Positions 10,822-24,200 of a stretch of DNA of 64,000 nt are shown here, piece after piece (the first letter of the stretch is position 1; each line of letters starts with the position of its first letter). The stretch is from Larimichthys crocea. Taxonomy: Eukaryota; Chordata; Actinopteri; Sciaenidae. The stretch lies in contig NC_040018.1 in assembly GCF_000972845.2 (NCBI RefSeq), positions 13,427,157-13,491,156 of the forward strand. The letters run 5' to 3'. The notes below the pieces were generated by a model, which had not been told where the DNA came from, searched no databases, and worked only from the letters and a program-made list of their open reading frames with translations. A program made the translations under genes and the position numbers.

Positions 10822-12355
10822 CATGTTGAAATAGATAATGGCTCTGTGGAAAGTAGGAAATCAGCGTTAGTCTAAAGAAGACAAAAAAATGATATTTGAA
10901 TTTACAACTAAATACTTCTTTGTGAGATGACAATAATCAGACAGATAAAATGCTTCTTAAAGATAAAACATTGCCCTTTCACTGGGTATGCAGCAGTTGT
11001 TGTATTTATTATTTTAGTATTTGACAGATCGGTTGTTTGAGGTCAGGGAGGAGCCTCGATGACAAAGCATAAGCCAGCTGGGACAAGGTTGACCCTCGGT
11101 CAGAAAGATCACCAGCATCAACACTCAGCAACCTGCTCTGAATAATAAAACTTGACAGTGGAAAGTTTTTTCAAGACCAGCATGTGTTCTATAGTTGATA
11201 TTGCCTGGTGTGCAGTGCTCATTATAAGGCATTTATGAGCATTAAGTTGAGCTCTGTGTTTGTATGTTTAAAATTGCAATGGCATTTAGTGGTTTAACAG
11301 GGACTATTTTAAAATCATAATATTTCGGCTCCTTTCAATCATGTGTTATATGTCATCCTTCCTCTCAGTCAGTAATCTACAAAGTCAGACTTTTCAAAAC
11401 AGAGGTGGCTGAATCTTCTGAAATGTCATTTCTATAAGTTAAAAAGCAGAACCTTGAAATGACTACCTTTGATCTTCCTTGAGGTTTACTATCAAAGAGC
11501 CTTGCAAATGCAAAATGTTTGAACTCATGGATATGTCATTGGAAAAAAACACACTTTCATACAGTAATAAGTAATATTTAGCTTTTACATATAATGGAGT
11601 CAAATGAAAATAGAGCCAGTAGAAGATCTCACAGTATCTTACACAGTATCATCATACCATCCCTAGTTTATATGATCAGATAATAGATTAGTCAATCCTA
11701 AAGGAAGACTGACATTTTGTGAAACATTGATATGAATTTAATCTCTGCCCAATACAACACATATTTACACTCACTTTTTCATGCATTTTAATCTTTCTGC
11801 ACCACTGTTGGTTCATTATATTTAATTAACTATTGAGTTTTTTTATCTGTGCTTGCGGGTTTCTTAATAAAAAATACAAAGGAATAGTCTAATAGTATAA
11901 CATAATAGTATAATAAAGGAATATAATAAAAAGTTCAGTTTTAAAACACAATTCTATTAAAAACAATCTAATATTGCTGTCTAATAAATTTAGTGAACAC
12001 TATTTGTGAACAAAGTCAGATGATATGCTACAACACTGTGGAAACATCTTGACTCAACAGCTTGACTCCATGAATGAATCTAGGTTTTAGACATTTTAGA
12101 GGTTTTAGAGGTTTTGACAGCACATTTTACAGATAAAAGGTCATATTAGGAGAGTGTTAGTGGATGTTATGGAGATAGATGAAACTGAGATGTAATCATG
12201 TAAGTACCTATGGTGCCATGGTCATGAATTTTTATAGGAGTTTAGAAAAAGTTGAGGAGAAGGAGAAGGTGAATGCTAATTGAATCTAAACATTGAAAAT
12301 GTTTGGAACTCATTTTCTCTTAAGTTATGTATTTGCACCCTGTCTGAAAGCAGAG
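10822..12355. other. Gene-free interval
   Basis: AT-rich sequence with no recognisable gene or repeat. Small local duplications (for example gacattttagaggttttagaggtttt near 12090) are the only structure. Confidence 0.5.
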
Positions 12356-12359
12356 TTTT

Positions 12360-13330
12360 CATCAGAGACACACCATGGCAGACTGTGACCTCAGAAGGAA
12401 TTATTAGAGACTGAGTCACCAGCCAAACATAATGGGGGACATAACGGACAAGGCTGATAGCCAGAGGTCCTTGAGTACTTTCAAGCCGGCCAGGAAGCTC
12501 AAGGACTGCACGGTGAAAAAGATGGCCAAAAAATCTATGAGAAAATAGAAGTGAGAGGCTAAAACTACCAAGAACCACAGTGTCTGTGACGATGGCACTA
12601 GAGTTTGTCACCAAAAGAGACAGATGAAAGAAACACAGTCCCTCTGCAAAGAGATGGATGATTTGAAAAATGAACTCCTGAGAGAGACCTTAATAAGGCA
12701 GGAGTGAGACAGATGACCAAATCCCTGGAGGGCAGCGAAGCCAGTTAAACAAGGTCTGGCAGGCATGGAATATATGCTCCAGGAAAAGACAGGCCTATGA
12801 GACCGGGATTATAATGAGAAAAAGTGGAAACACAAGAGAAGTTTGAAATCTAAGGTTGTAAAGCCAGGCATCTCTAGGATGAATCTACAAAGCTGACTGA
12901 GCATTGCAAAAACTACACCCTGAGCAACCTGAATATTGTCACACAGCTCCCAGGTCACAAAAACACAACCAAGAAAAATGAAAATTTTATTTTATGAAAG
13001 CAAACAGAAGTATAAGACAGAGTTCAAGCCGGGAAAAAGAACTTAAGGGAGATGAAATCAAATGTAGAAAATGTGTCACAAGACTTGGGTCAACAGGGAA
13101 GCCACCCATTAACAAATGAAGATTTGAATCATGCAAAGAAACAGCTGATGAAAAGCACAATCTGTTGGACAAAGAAAATTAAAGAACTACCTACCTGATC
13201 TTGAGGAGGATAAACAGGTTCTCCTAAAACAAGTAGCTGAGCTTCAGGAAAGCCTGAGGTCCTACCTCGCATGGTTCTGCAAAAAAAAAAAGTGTTGGTT
13301 GTCAGAAGCAAAGTTAGAAGTAGCATGAAG
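12360..13330 (+). pseudogene. Decayed coiled-coil protein pseudogene
   Basis: Conceptual translation on the plus strand hops between frames but keeps giving charged heptad-like peptides in order: RQMKETQSLCKEMDDLKNEL (12620-12680), KKWKHKRSLKSKVVK (12820-12862), EHCKNYTLSNLNIVTQL (12899-12950), EMKSNVENVSQDLGQQ (13050-13100), DLNHAKKQL then DEKHNLLDKE, and DLEEDKQVLLKQVAELQESL (13197-13256). The many stops and frameshifts over about 0.7-1 kb without splice signals suggest one old large exon or a retrocopy. The parent is not identified. In mammals a coiled-coil sperm gene, PMFBP1, neighbours DHX38, which makes it one candidate, but that link is speculative. Confidence 0.55.
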
Positions 13331-14500
13331 ATGTTTAGGGAGGAGAAGGTGGTTGGACGGATCAACAAATATTAATAAGGTGACTTTTGTTTTGTTTTTA
13401 TATTCAATTTCTATAATATTTATAGTACAACAATAGAAATGATGTAAAACAAACAGTGGTCTACCATCAGAGTTGGAAATACAGGACAGAAACTTACAAT
13501 ACCACCATCAACTTGACTGACACTGATTGACTGACTAGTTATTAAGGTGCAGTTTGTACGTAGGATTTATTGCCATCTCGCAAGGTAGTTGCAAACCCCT
13601 CTACCCGCTCTCCCATTCCTAGTGTAAAAGAGAAACTACTAGAATCATGTAAAAATGCAAAATGCCCTATTTAATGACAGTGCTTGGTTTGTCTGTTCTG
13701 GGCTACTGCAGAAAATGACAGTTCACCATGGTGGGCTCCATGGGAGAGGATCTGTGGCGTCTGTAGAAATTAAAGGCTCATTCTAAGATAATAAAAGCTC
13801 AATGATTATCATAATATTTCAAGTGATTATACACAAATGAAAACATTGTTATAAATATTGCATTCAATTTTTGACATTGTGTAAATAGAGCCTATATTTC
13901 TGTTGTTGTTATTATTTGTCTAATTAGTTTTCATAGTCATAATTCTGTAAATATGTAACATATTGCACTGTAAATACAACACTAAAGCAAGCCTATATTA
14001 TCAAAAATAATAATCTGACAAATACACAAAGTTCTTGTTTTCCATCCATGTGATTCTTCATTCTTCATATAATTACAGTATATCTGTAGTTTATGCATTT
14101 GTATTGAATAAGACATTTGCTGTTGAATGACAGACTTTATCTCTGTATAATCCTGCTTCTGTTCTTCAAATATTCAGGCCAAGGCAGAGTGTTAAAAAGC
14201 ACTGTGTCTCCAGCAGTTGAAAAATCCATCCCAAAAGTTCTCTCTGTTATACGCCTTCTGGCACAAACAGACTTCCACCTACGCCTTGCCTCGTATCGAT
14301 GTGCCTGACATTTTAAAATGTTTGACTGACACTTTATCACTGCCACAGATTTTGTCTGAAAGGATGACGTCAAGATTATGCCAATTGCCCATCTTGTGTC
14401 AGAACAGTGAGCTGTTGAATATATTTGCACTGACAAGTATGCTGTTTACTGAATGAAAAAACAACATTGATAACAGTTTGAGCTGGTTTATTTTCATAGC

Positions 14501-14545
<45 letters not shown>

Positions 14546-16854
14546 GTAAGTAGTAGTAGTAGTAGTAGTAGTATTAGTTGTTGTTGTTGTTGTTGTTATA
14601 TTTACATAGAGGAATCTTAGGACATCTCTTTTAAAAGCTATCTCTTTTTTTTTTTTCATAACTTTGTCTACCAAGTTACCTGACCTGAGTTAACCTTTTC
14701 ACACCTAACTGTACTAAGCCATGACAAACTGTTGTTTGTTTGTTTTTTTAATCTGGCCACTGAAAAATAAATGTTTTTAGAGGAATAAATAAGAATAGAC
14801 TTAGTAAAGACTATTTGTTTTTGCAGCAGCAATACAAAAACTGCCCAGGGTATTTTAAAAGTGATGGTGTATTAGAATATAGTTAGATTTAGGTATCTAC
14901 ATCAGAAAAACAACTACAAAGATCATCTGTCTATAAATAAATAGAAAATAACAACACAGCAAATGTTTAAGCTCGAGAAGTAAATCCTTTGACTGAGAAA
15001 TAAAGGGAAAAACAGTGTTCAACATTTACTAATTATCACTGCCAGCGCTACAACCGTGTTTCTGAAATTAGCATAATGTAGTTGCCATGGGCTGAAAAAC
15101 ACTGGTATGAATTGATGATCTCTTTCACACTTACAACATTAATGTCTATGTTTGGATTTTAATAAAAAGTGCATGCTTAGACGTAGATTCTGGAAGACAC
15201 GCGGTCACAAAGACAATGTAAATATTATATATAATATATATATATATATAGGATAAATTAATAAGTATAGATCTATAGAGCAATATAAAAAAACAGTTAT
15301 GTAAAAACGCAGACGTTATTTTCAAGCAAGCAAGTTTTTAAAAGTCATATGACTTTAAAAAAAAAAGTTTTCTAAAAGGTTGACAGTTCAGATAATGCTA
15401 ATTTAGTTGATGACATTTTCCACATATACATAATTAACTGTAATTTCACATGCAAATTGATGTCAGATATGAAGGAAAATGTTACAGGAGCCCTTCCAGG
15501 CAGGTGTTTTAGGCTTTTATTAAATTAGCCAAGATGACAGAAATGAGGGGAAAGATGGGAATGACATACAACAACAGATCCTTTAAATAAAACAGAATAA
15601 TTTCTTGTTCAGAAGACGGTTTGTGGCAATTTGAACAAATTATAGAAGAATTAATTAGGAATTCATTTGTTGCACAGTTAAAAAGCAAACAAACAATCAA
15701 TGTTATGGATCTCAGATGGGTTCCTGTGAATGAATGAATACAGTGAAAGGAAGGAAGTAAAAGAGAATGTGCTACTTCTCTACTTTTTATACACACAAAG
15801 ACACATATCGATCAATATAGTATTAGTTTCTGACATAGTCCTTGGTGTGTGTGCGTGTGTTATTGAGTTTCACCATGGATACAGCACATATATTTCCGGA
15901 GGCCGTGAATCATTCTGTCAGACTAAATGAGTTGTCTGATAATTAGGGTTTCTGCATCATCATGCAGTCATTGGTCAGTGGCAGACAGCTCCATCTCTCA
16001 CATTCCTGTCTCATTCCCATTCAGGTCTCTTTCCACATTCCCTCTCAAAGTTGCTCTTTTTTGTTAGGCTGGCCATTGTTCCCCTAAGATGAATCTCAGC
16101 ATTTAATATTGAGATATGAGAATGTGATTTATTTTCCATATGCTCCAGTGATCAGTAATTTAGAAAGCTGACATGGTCTTGTTATTTTATACTGAGAAAA
16201 ATTTAAGCAATCACTTTACTTGACATCGCTTCTATCTGTCGGGGCTTCTTTTGAGCCAGCAGGCTCGTCAATATGCTAAAGAGTAGCAACACTAATCACA
16301 ACAGGCTGATAAATTACAAATATGATGGAAAATGCAACTTTTTAATTGTTGCTCTCCTGTATAGGTGCTGAACAGATTGAATATTTCTATTTCTGTTATC
16401 CAGTTAAATATTAAGATGCAGAAAGCAACATATTTGCAGTGAGTACTGGAGTAAGTGGGAGCGTGTTTGCTGGTTGTGAAATTGTTGCACAGTAATTTAT
16501 TAAAATTGCATCTCAAATGATTGTTTTGCTAGAGGCGGCACCTTAGCCATCATATATCCATCTACAAACAAATTATCTCTCACTTGTCCTTCTACAAGAA
16601 GAGTTACATGAATACATTTTCACAAATAGCAAGGATAACATACCAGTCTTTTACTCATCAAGCTGGAGATAGGACTAAATCATATGCACACCTTCTTTTT
16701 AAAAGCAAACAACCGTACTCTCGCTGGTTTTCTGTTAAGAGTCAAAGAGAGACAGGCAAATACAAACAAGCAAAGCAGTGACAAATCTAAGAAATGCATG
16801 ACAAAAAAAGATTTAGTTTAATATTTCTTTCTGCTCGTATCCTAATTGGTAATG
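13331..16854. other. Gene-free interval with trinucleotide repeats
   Basis: No gene is seen. The interval contains the triple microsatellite at 14501-14597 and an AT run at 15222-15250. The remaining open frames are short and have no recognisable motif. Confidence 0.5.
14501..14597. repeat. Compound microsatellite (TTA)n(TAG)n(TTG)n
   Basis: Three different trinucleotide runs adjoin: TTA to about 14544, TAG to about 14573, TTG to 14597, with only short junctions between them. Each unit differs from its neighbour by one base, which suggests a point change spread by slippage. Confidence 0.95.
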
Positions 16855-16935
16855 ATCCCTGGACAGTCAGATTATCTTCTATCCAAAATGAATCCGCCCG
16901 ACTTCTGCTAAAAAAAACACATGATAAGCTATTCT
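16855..16935 (+). mobile_element. LINE ORF2 fragment
   Basis: A short frame reads SIQNESARLLLKKTHDKL (about 16877-16930). It resembles the block just downstream of the reverse transcriptase in L2/CR1-type ORF2 proteins (LQ-x-x-QN-x-x-ARLL). No other part of the element is recognisable nearby, so it is an old fragment. Confidence 0.5.
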
Positions 16936-19900
16936 GACCTCAGTACAGCATGACAGAGCTGGACTCAATCTAAAAATCATTTTAGGATTTAGGCTGCAAC
17001 ACCAAACATGAAAAGAAAGAAAAAAAAAAGGTTCTGGGAGGATAGCAGTGTTTAAATTAAGGGTTTAAATAAGTTAACACTTAATACTATCCACTGCAGA
17101 CGGGATCTGAAGGCTACAGTTTCTTTTTCCTATTTTTATGTGGAAAATTAATGTGCCTGGAAGAGAACACAAGGGGATTTTTCAAAAGAAGGACACTGTT
17201 AAAGAAAGCTTTTAACTCTTCATATCCCGTGGAACTGAAACTTAATTTAACTAGCTAAGTTTAAAAAACATAGTTCAGAAGTGCTCATTTGCATTTGGAT
17301 TATATGAATACATATTTAAACAAGCTTTTCATTTAAAACTTTCTGCTGTTGATACTGAACTTTTACTTTTCCTCATACAGCTGGCAAGCCAAGTAGAAAG
17401 ACGGAACAGATAGAGTTAATGGATATAAGCCATTATATGAGTTATTCTGGTGTTCTCAACTCAAAACGATCACCGTGATAGAGGTGTAATCTTTCTGATT
17501 TTGGCAGACATGATAGTGATACTCAGACTTCCTATCCCATAACCACTAACAGCAGGTGAAGATAGTTATGGCTGTCCCTTACTTGGCCTGATTGCTTTCA
17601 CTGTACCTTGTACCATGTCTCAGTCTGATGAAGGCCAATCATGGAAAAAGAGTGGTGTGGTTTTTGGCACAGTGGCTGAAGAAATCAAAAAGAATTGTTT
17701 TTATCATTATGAGCTTTTTGTTATAATCTGACTCTATTTATATTTTGTATAGTAGCTGTTTTCTTATCTCAAACTAATCATCAAATGAACAGAAACTAAC
17801 ACTCTTTTTGTTGTTTGATATCATATTCTTTTTGGTTACCACAAATGTAAATGACAGTAATTGGAGGAGATGAAAAAGAGTTGTCAAGTATGTGACACAT
17901 GGGATGCAGCAGCAGCCAAAAAAAAACACCAAAAAAAACAAAAACAAAAAAACACATTAGTTGCTCAGTGCCAGCGTGCCCATACTGAAGCCTCCATTTG
18001 ACAGAAGTGATGTTGCCAACATCCATATTCATCATCATCATGGCGGCCACAGTGTTGCTGTGTTAATGATTCATTAATTAACTTACATAAAGTAAGCACA
18101 CATTAGAATAAAAGGTTTGTTGAATTACAGTCCATGGGTGCATTTTAATCTCTCTAATCTTTTTTTTTTTTGACTTGATCTTCACGACTCAGTGAAGTGA
18201 CTAGGAATTGTCTGAAATAAAATAATAAACATTTGATAATAATACATTCAATCTGCAATATTACAGTACATACATCTAGAATCAAAAGAAACAACTTTAT
18301 TTGTTGTTCATACAGTCTTTGCACATGGGAACTAAAGTTTATCTATATTGTGATTCTCTGCCAGACTCACTATCCAGTAAATTTTTTATTTATTATTACA
18401 GTAATCATTTTATGTTTGTACTCTCTTTCTCTTAGCAAGCATCTAAAGATCTATTTTACCCAACAAGAGTAATCCTGACTAATGATCTTATTAAGAAGGT
18501 TAGTGCATGTGAAACCTGGGGGCTTAATAAGGCCGTCCTATCCACTTTTCATTGTCTCAAGCATTAGGCAGAAAAAAGAGTATTGCCTTAATATTTGTCT
18601 ATGCTCTTTATCTTAATTCTAACACAGCTATTGGTTGCACTGTGTTATGCACTTTTGCAAATGCAACTCATATATTATCTCTTTATTTTGCAGTATTTAC
18701 CTTGGACTTAATGACTTGTGTCATTAAAATTCGTATCAGCTCAACTGGCTGTTCAAGTTATTGTATTAATTAATTTCTCCTCAAGCATTTATCAGCATAC
18801 AATATTTATTTTCTCTGTTGTACAAACTATTTGGACTTGGTTTCTATAACCTTGATTCCACTTCTTCACTCCATAATAAAAGTGCACTTGTCATAGATGT
18901 GCATTCAAATGATAAAAAATGCCTGCAGAAACTTTGCGAAGATGACATTAAACTACAACATGAACACACATGCACATCCTCATGCAGTGGAGCTTTGTAC
19001 TGACAAAACAGTACAGCAGACATTGAAATGAATTAACACAAAGAGTCTGACAGTCCCTGAGTGAATGTATGCCTGGATGTGTTTGAGAAAATGAAAAGTC
19101 CACATCCGCGCTTCTTTGTGTGTGATTATTCTAAATGGGTTTGCGGTGTAAACATTCTCACATATTTTCATAAATTCACCAGAATAAAGAGATATTTATT
19201 TTAAAAGGTTCTCCTCGGGCTGTACTACTACTTTGTCATATTTTGTCATAAGTGTACACAAGGAAATGTCAAACAACCAGGGAAAAATATTCCATTAGAA
19301 AGACTGTGCACACTTTGTTTAACAACCTATGCAACCTTGGAGATTTGTAAAACTCATTATATGAATTTATGCAGTCTCCACACCATTATTTCTTTTCCAA
19401 TGGTCGAATGGAACAAAGGGGACGCCCATGTTTTATGACTCACCAGGGTCCCAACAAACACAGAACAGTCTGTTCTCTCGACAGGTTGGACACAGACGCC
19501 CTGCATCTGTGGTTTTGTGCAACCTGAGAGCAACAGATAGTAGTTATGAAAGAATAGTGGATGAGTGCAAAGAGAAAGAATGGCAAAAAATATCAAGTAA
19601 TAAGGCAGATGTGGCAAAAACTACATCATACTGACATGCTACCTCTTAATAACGGACTGACAACTACATCACATACATTACTGTCAAACCCACAACAATG
19701 CGGCCTGTCCTTTTTATTCTGTTTTCAGTGACAGACTATGCTGCGTTTTGTACTTGCTGAATACCAGAAATCCATATTTCCCCAATACACACTGATTGTG
19801 ATAGGGCACCAATATGTGAATGGTAAACAAGCTTCATATAAAGATGAAATCCTGGGGGATTCTTCAGCAAGCACCTGTTCCTACTTAGATAAACAGCAGT

Positions 19901-20955
19901 GAATCCCGAACAGGAGGGGATATAGATTGAGGGGGAGGGGAAGAAGAATAGGGAAGGATGTATTCTCTCCATGTGTGCAGTGCTCTATCGTTCAACAATG
20001 ATGGCTGATGTAAAATGGATGGGAAAGTGAATAGAGCTCAACATCAGATATTTCATCATTTCTAATGTGCCCTGGATGGCTGCAGCAAGGAGTAAATGAG
20101 GTGACTGTTCTGCAAGGTTTCCACTCATATAAAAGTGCTCTGTTTTTCTCCAAGTTGTTCTACCTGAGTGATATATATTTTCAAAGTTATGGCCACCACA
20201 TAGAATTTAACTGCATCTATTCTACCTCATCATGTCAGTCACTCTGGACTTTGAGTTAGAATAATAAAGCCTTCATTTTCTGATGCTATTGACTATTTGT
20301 TTTATGTTTTACGACTCTTTAAATCTCAATTTAATGGAAAATATTCTGTGTAGAAATCAAGGACATCATGTCAGTACTACTAACAATATACGACAACGCC
20401 GATGGCACCACCTGGGAAAATCTTTGAAACACAATATCATGTGCAATAAAAGCTGTATTGTCTGACAATGCCATTATTAAGTCTTGACGATGACTAGGAC
20501 AATACTATCAGGTAATAAAGCAAATAACATTTCTCGTTCCAAGCCTCCAGATGAAGCCTGAAGATGACTGTTATCACAGTCTGGTGCTGAACACTATGGT
20601 GGCAGATGAGCAGTCCTCTGCTCACTCAGTAGTCTTTTAAATGCGTTCTTGTTTTTCTCCAGCAAGATTTCATCTGCGGTTGCTATAATCAGATTTTCTG
20701 TTAGCATGGTAAATAAGTGATTTTTCCCAACAGATGGATTTAACGTGTGCTTGTTATTAAGCTTGACAGCAGCCCTGAGGCTGGAGGTAGAAAGTTGACG
20801 TTCTGCGCATTACATTGTTTCTGCTTTTGATCCTTTCACGTGGTCTTCAAAACACAAGATAGATTCAACACAATTTACATGCAGAGCGTGTGTGTGCTTT
20901 TCTGAGAGGAATATATATTGCGAGAGGGCAACACCACAAAACAACACAAATCAAA
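16936..20955. other. Gene-free interval
   Basis: I see no gene or clear repeat. A-rich tracts at 17920-17955 and a poly-T at 18160-18171 are the only low-complexity features. Confidence 0.5.
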
Positions 20956-20959
20956 CATT

Positions 20960-21200
20960 GTAGGATGAGTCCTAGGGACTTTGGTGACCCCCTGACTTTT
21001 CATCTAGCACCACCACAAGGTCAAATATTTAATTTGTACAACACTTTGGTCAGTCTCAGCTGTGCTTTGCATTCAGTCCTGATCAAGAATTGCTTACATG
21101 CTATCATACTAAATTAATCAGAATCAGAATCAGAAATACTTTAATAATCCCAGGAGGTAATTAAGATGGTGAACATGGTGTAAACATTACACCTGTCACT
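20960..21200 (+). repeat. Teleost interspersed repeat, interrupted by a nested insertion
   Basis: The blocks 'ggggactttggtgaccccctgacttttcatctagc'-like at 20975-21010, 'ggtcaaatatttaatttgtacaacactttgg' and 'aagatggtgaacatggtgtaaacatta' follow the order of a widespread fish repeat. It is split at 21118-21158 by a second repeat fragment. Confidence 0.6.
21118..21158 (-). mobile_element. Nested 3' tip of a LINE-like element with 6-bp target-site duplication
   Basis: Read on the minus strand, the fragment ends ...gggattattaaagtatttctgattctgattctga, the 3' tip and short tandem tail of a common fish retroposon. It is also seen at 45683 onward. aattaa flanks it at 21112-21117 and 21159-21164. It is only about 41 bases long, an extreme 5' truncation. 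Confidence 0.6.
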
Positions 21201-24200
21201 CTTATAGTTCTCATTGCAAAGAAGACGATTTCTTTTTAAATTTCTTCAGCTTTTTTTCAACTTTTTCTTCCTATTTTAAGTGTGCTGTGTTTTTTTTTTT
21301 TACTCGTCTTCTCAGATAACTGGGTACAGGCGGTACACCTCTGTTGTTATACACTGCATTAAAACATTGAAGGTCAGAGTTAGTAAGGCTTTTGTGGCTG
21401 TTTTTCTCAGGCACAGATGTGATGCATTCTACCTCAAACACACGTGCTGTACATCAAACAGACATACCAGGCTGCAGGAGAAATTTCACAAACACTGAAA
21501 AAAACACATTAACATAGTACACAAGGAAGGCTATAGTGGTAAAAATAAATTTGAATTAAAAAGGTTTATATACTCTATTATGTAATTGTATACCTACTAA
21601 AGATTATATCATAATTGTATGAGTATTTTTTTGTCAGGTGTCAGAGTTGAACCACAGCCAAAGTAAATATCTTGTAATCAAGATCACTACATTATGATTT
21701 TTCTGAGTTTCATGATCTCATAGAAATTCCACCTCTTCAGCTCTTTGTCACTGGTTCAGTACCAGCATCAGTCCAGGAGCTGACTGTTTAATGAGCTGCT
21801 GAGACTCATTAAATCAGACATTGAATACACCCAAATTTGTTATTACAAACTTAATGAAAACCACAGGGCACATAAAATCTGGATTTCGATGTGATATTAA
21901 ACTATACGCACAATCTGCACTGAACTTGAATGACTGCTTAAGTATTTTATGTTTGCATCTACTGGAATTCAGAAGGACAAAATCCAGGACAATTATTACA
22001 AAAAGAAAAATGGTTTGAGGGAGGCTCTCTGGTTGCCGTAGAGCTATTTTGTTAAAGACTTGAAGTATTTGTCATGGTGGCTGGTGTTGGAGGACAGCAG
22101 GATTAGGCTGTTAATAAACTGCATTTATGTTTTAGGTAAGTAGAGCTACAGAGGAGAAATGTATTGCCATAACAGCCAGCCCTTTCAGACACAATTTTCA
22201 CTCAGTGGCTCATTGTCATTCATTGCATGTTACTCAGCAGGGTTTGACGCACACATAGATTACGTCATAAAATAAACATTTCTCTGCCCAATCAACAGGA
22301 ACCAATAAATAAGAGAAACCAACCAGCTGTGCAGAGAGGGCTATCACAAAGGAGACTTTGACTCACCCAGTATTGTTTTGTGAGCTGTCCTTCGGAATGG
22401 CCATGCAATAGGATATTAAGTGAAACACATGCAGTAAATGTTTAATTCATACCTGGTTTATTATTCAATTTATAGAGCTGCAAACATTGATTCTCTCTCC
22501 TTTCTGTCTGACCTCTTAATGGCAGAAGTGTGGGTGGTGTCACGTTTAAAGAATTTGATTGAAGAAGGTAAATGCTTGCTCTTTTTCTGGTTTAGTGCCT
22601 CTCACAACACACATTTTACCAAAGCAAATATGAGTCGCATTGTATGATGTAAGATGACCAAGGATGTACTGTACAAGACCTTACTTTTGATCAACTTCAC
22701 AGTGTCAGCTATTCATCATCAGCCCTCACAATAATTCACACACAAGGTCTTATTATTGCGGTTACACATCAGTCATTTTTGTCACAATTTTCGCTGGAGT
22801 GGAGTGAAACAGGCAGGGTCAGATTTTACAGACAGTACAATATTAGACTGTAGAGCAGTGATGACCTCTACCCGCACAGAGAGAATAGTCATCACAGAGA
22901 GGATAGTGCTTCTGGGGGCCAAATGTACAAATGTTTTCATTTCGGTGACCTTTAGCCAGGAACAATGCACCTCACATACAAATACTAAGGTCTAAAAACA
23001 TACTGTACATCCACACTGATTTATACCTCAACCTGGGGTCTGATTCACAGTTCTTAGGCTGTCAAAATAAGATTTGCAGATCATGTTAACTAAAATCGTA
23101 ATAACACACTGGATAACCTATACAAACGTCTGCATATAAGATTATTTTTAACCATGCATTTTTTTGTCCTCACTCTCAATAGCAGGCTACGCAGCAGGAC
23201 ACAACTCTGTGACCTCTGTGACCTATGCTCTCCATCAGGTGAGCTAGCTGCTAACTCTTCCTTGTTTTTCCTGCAGGCAGAGCATCATTATTTTATGAAT
23301 GAAACAACATGTCTGAGAAATGTAAAAGTGCTGGTGATTCAGCAGTACCAAAAAAGAAACTACGACTATAGTGAGAGTCTCATTTTAGACAAGAGGCTAG
23401 CTGATGACAACATGAACAAACAACAAGCAAAATAGGAAATAATATTAGGGAAAAAAAAATCACATATGCATAAATTGAATGCAGTATGAAGTGTTGCTCA
23501 CAAAAAAACTTAAAAATCCCATACCAATGAATGACTTATAGAGCTATTACTATGTAATATAATCTATTGGCTTAGCTCAAAAAAAGAAAATGAAACTTGG
23601 TGCTTTGAGGAAAGACATGTATGCAGATGTTTAAGGCAAAAATTCCTACAGCTGCCACTCTTATTCTAGATTTTACTGAGAGCACCTTTAAATGTCATAT
23701 CAAACCAGAAAAGACAACAAATTCAATGAGCTACAGGTCATTAACTCTTTCTCTTTGAATTCTTTATTTGTACAAAGTATTGAGCTTGCTCATTTGCTGC
23801 CAGGGCTGCACAGTCTTGAAATGATGAAATGGCAGTGTTATACAGCCAAGGAAGAAATGGCAGAGAAAGGTTCAGCTTCATGATTGAAATAAAATGATTC
23901 AAATGTTTTGCACTCTCTCTTATACCCACTGTTACACTGTAGATATTGAACACAGGACTCCAGAGAACTTAAAAGTTGGAAACACTGTCAGTAAAAGCTG
24001 CAGTGTAGAAATAAACTTGAAATACTTCTTGAAATCTAAACAGATTGCATTCATTTCAGGTCAGAAGCAACTGGCATCAAAATAGATCTGCTGTGCTGCT
24101 GCCAGCAAGGCTACTGAAGGATTGTGTAGTCACTGAAAAAAACATTTAAAGTCAAATCAATGGGTCCAGTTTTTCTGGCTGTTAAACAACTTGACGGTGG

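Noticed and set aside
12276..12614. 112-codon open frame on the minus strand
   Set aside because: It is antisense to the start of the coiled-coil pseudogene and has no recognisable domain.
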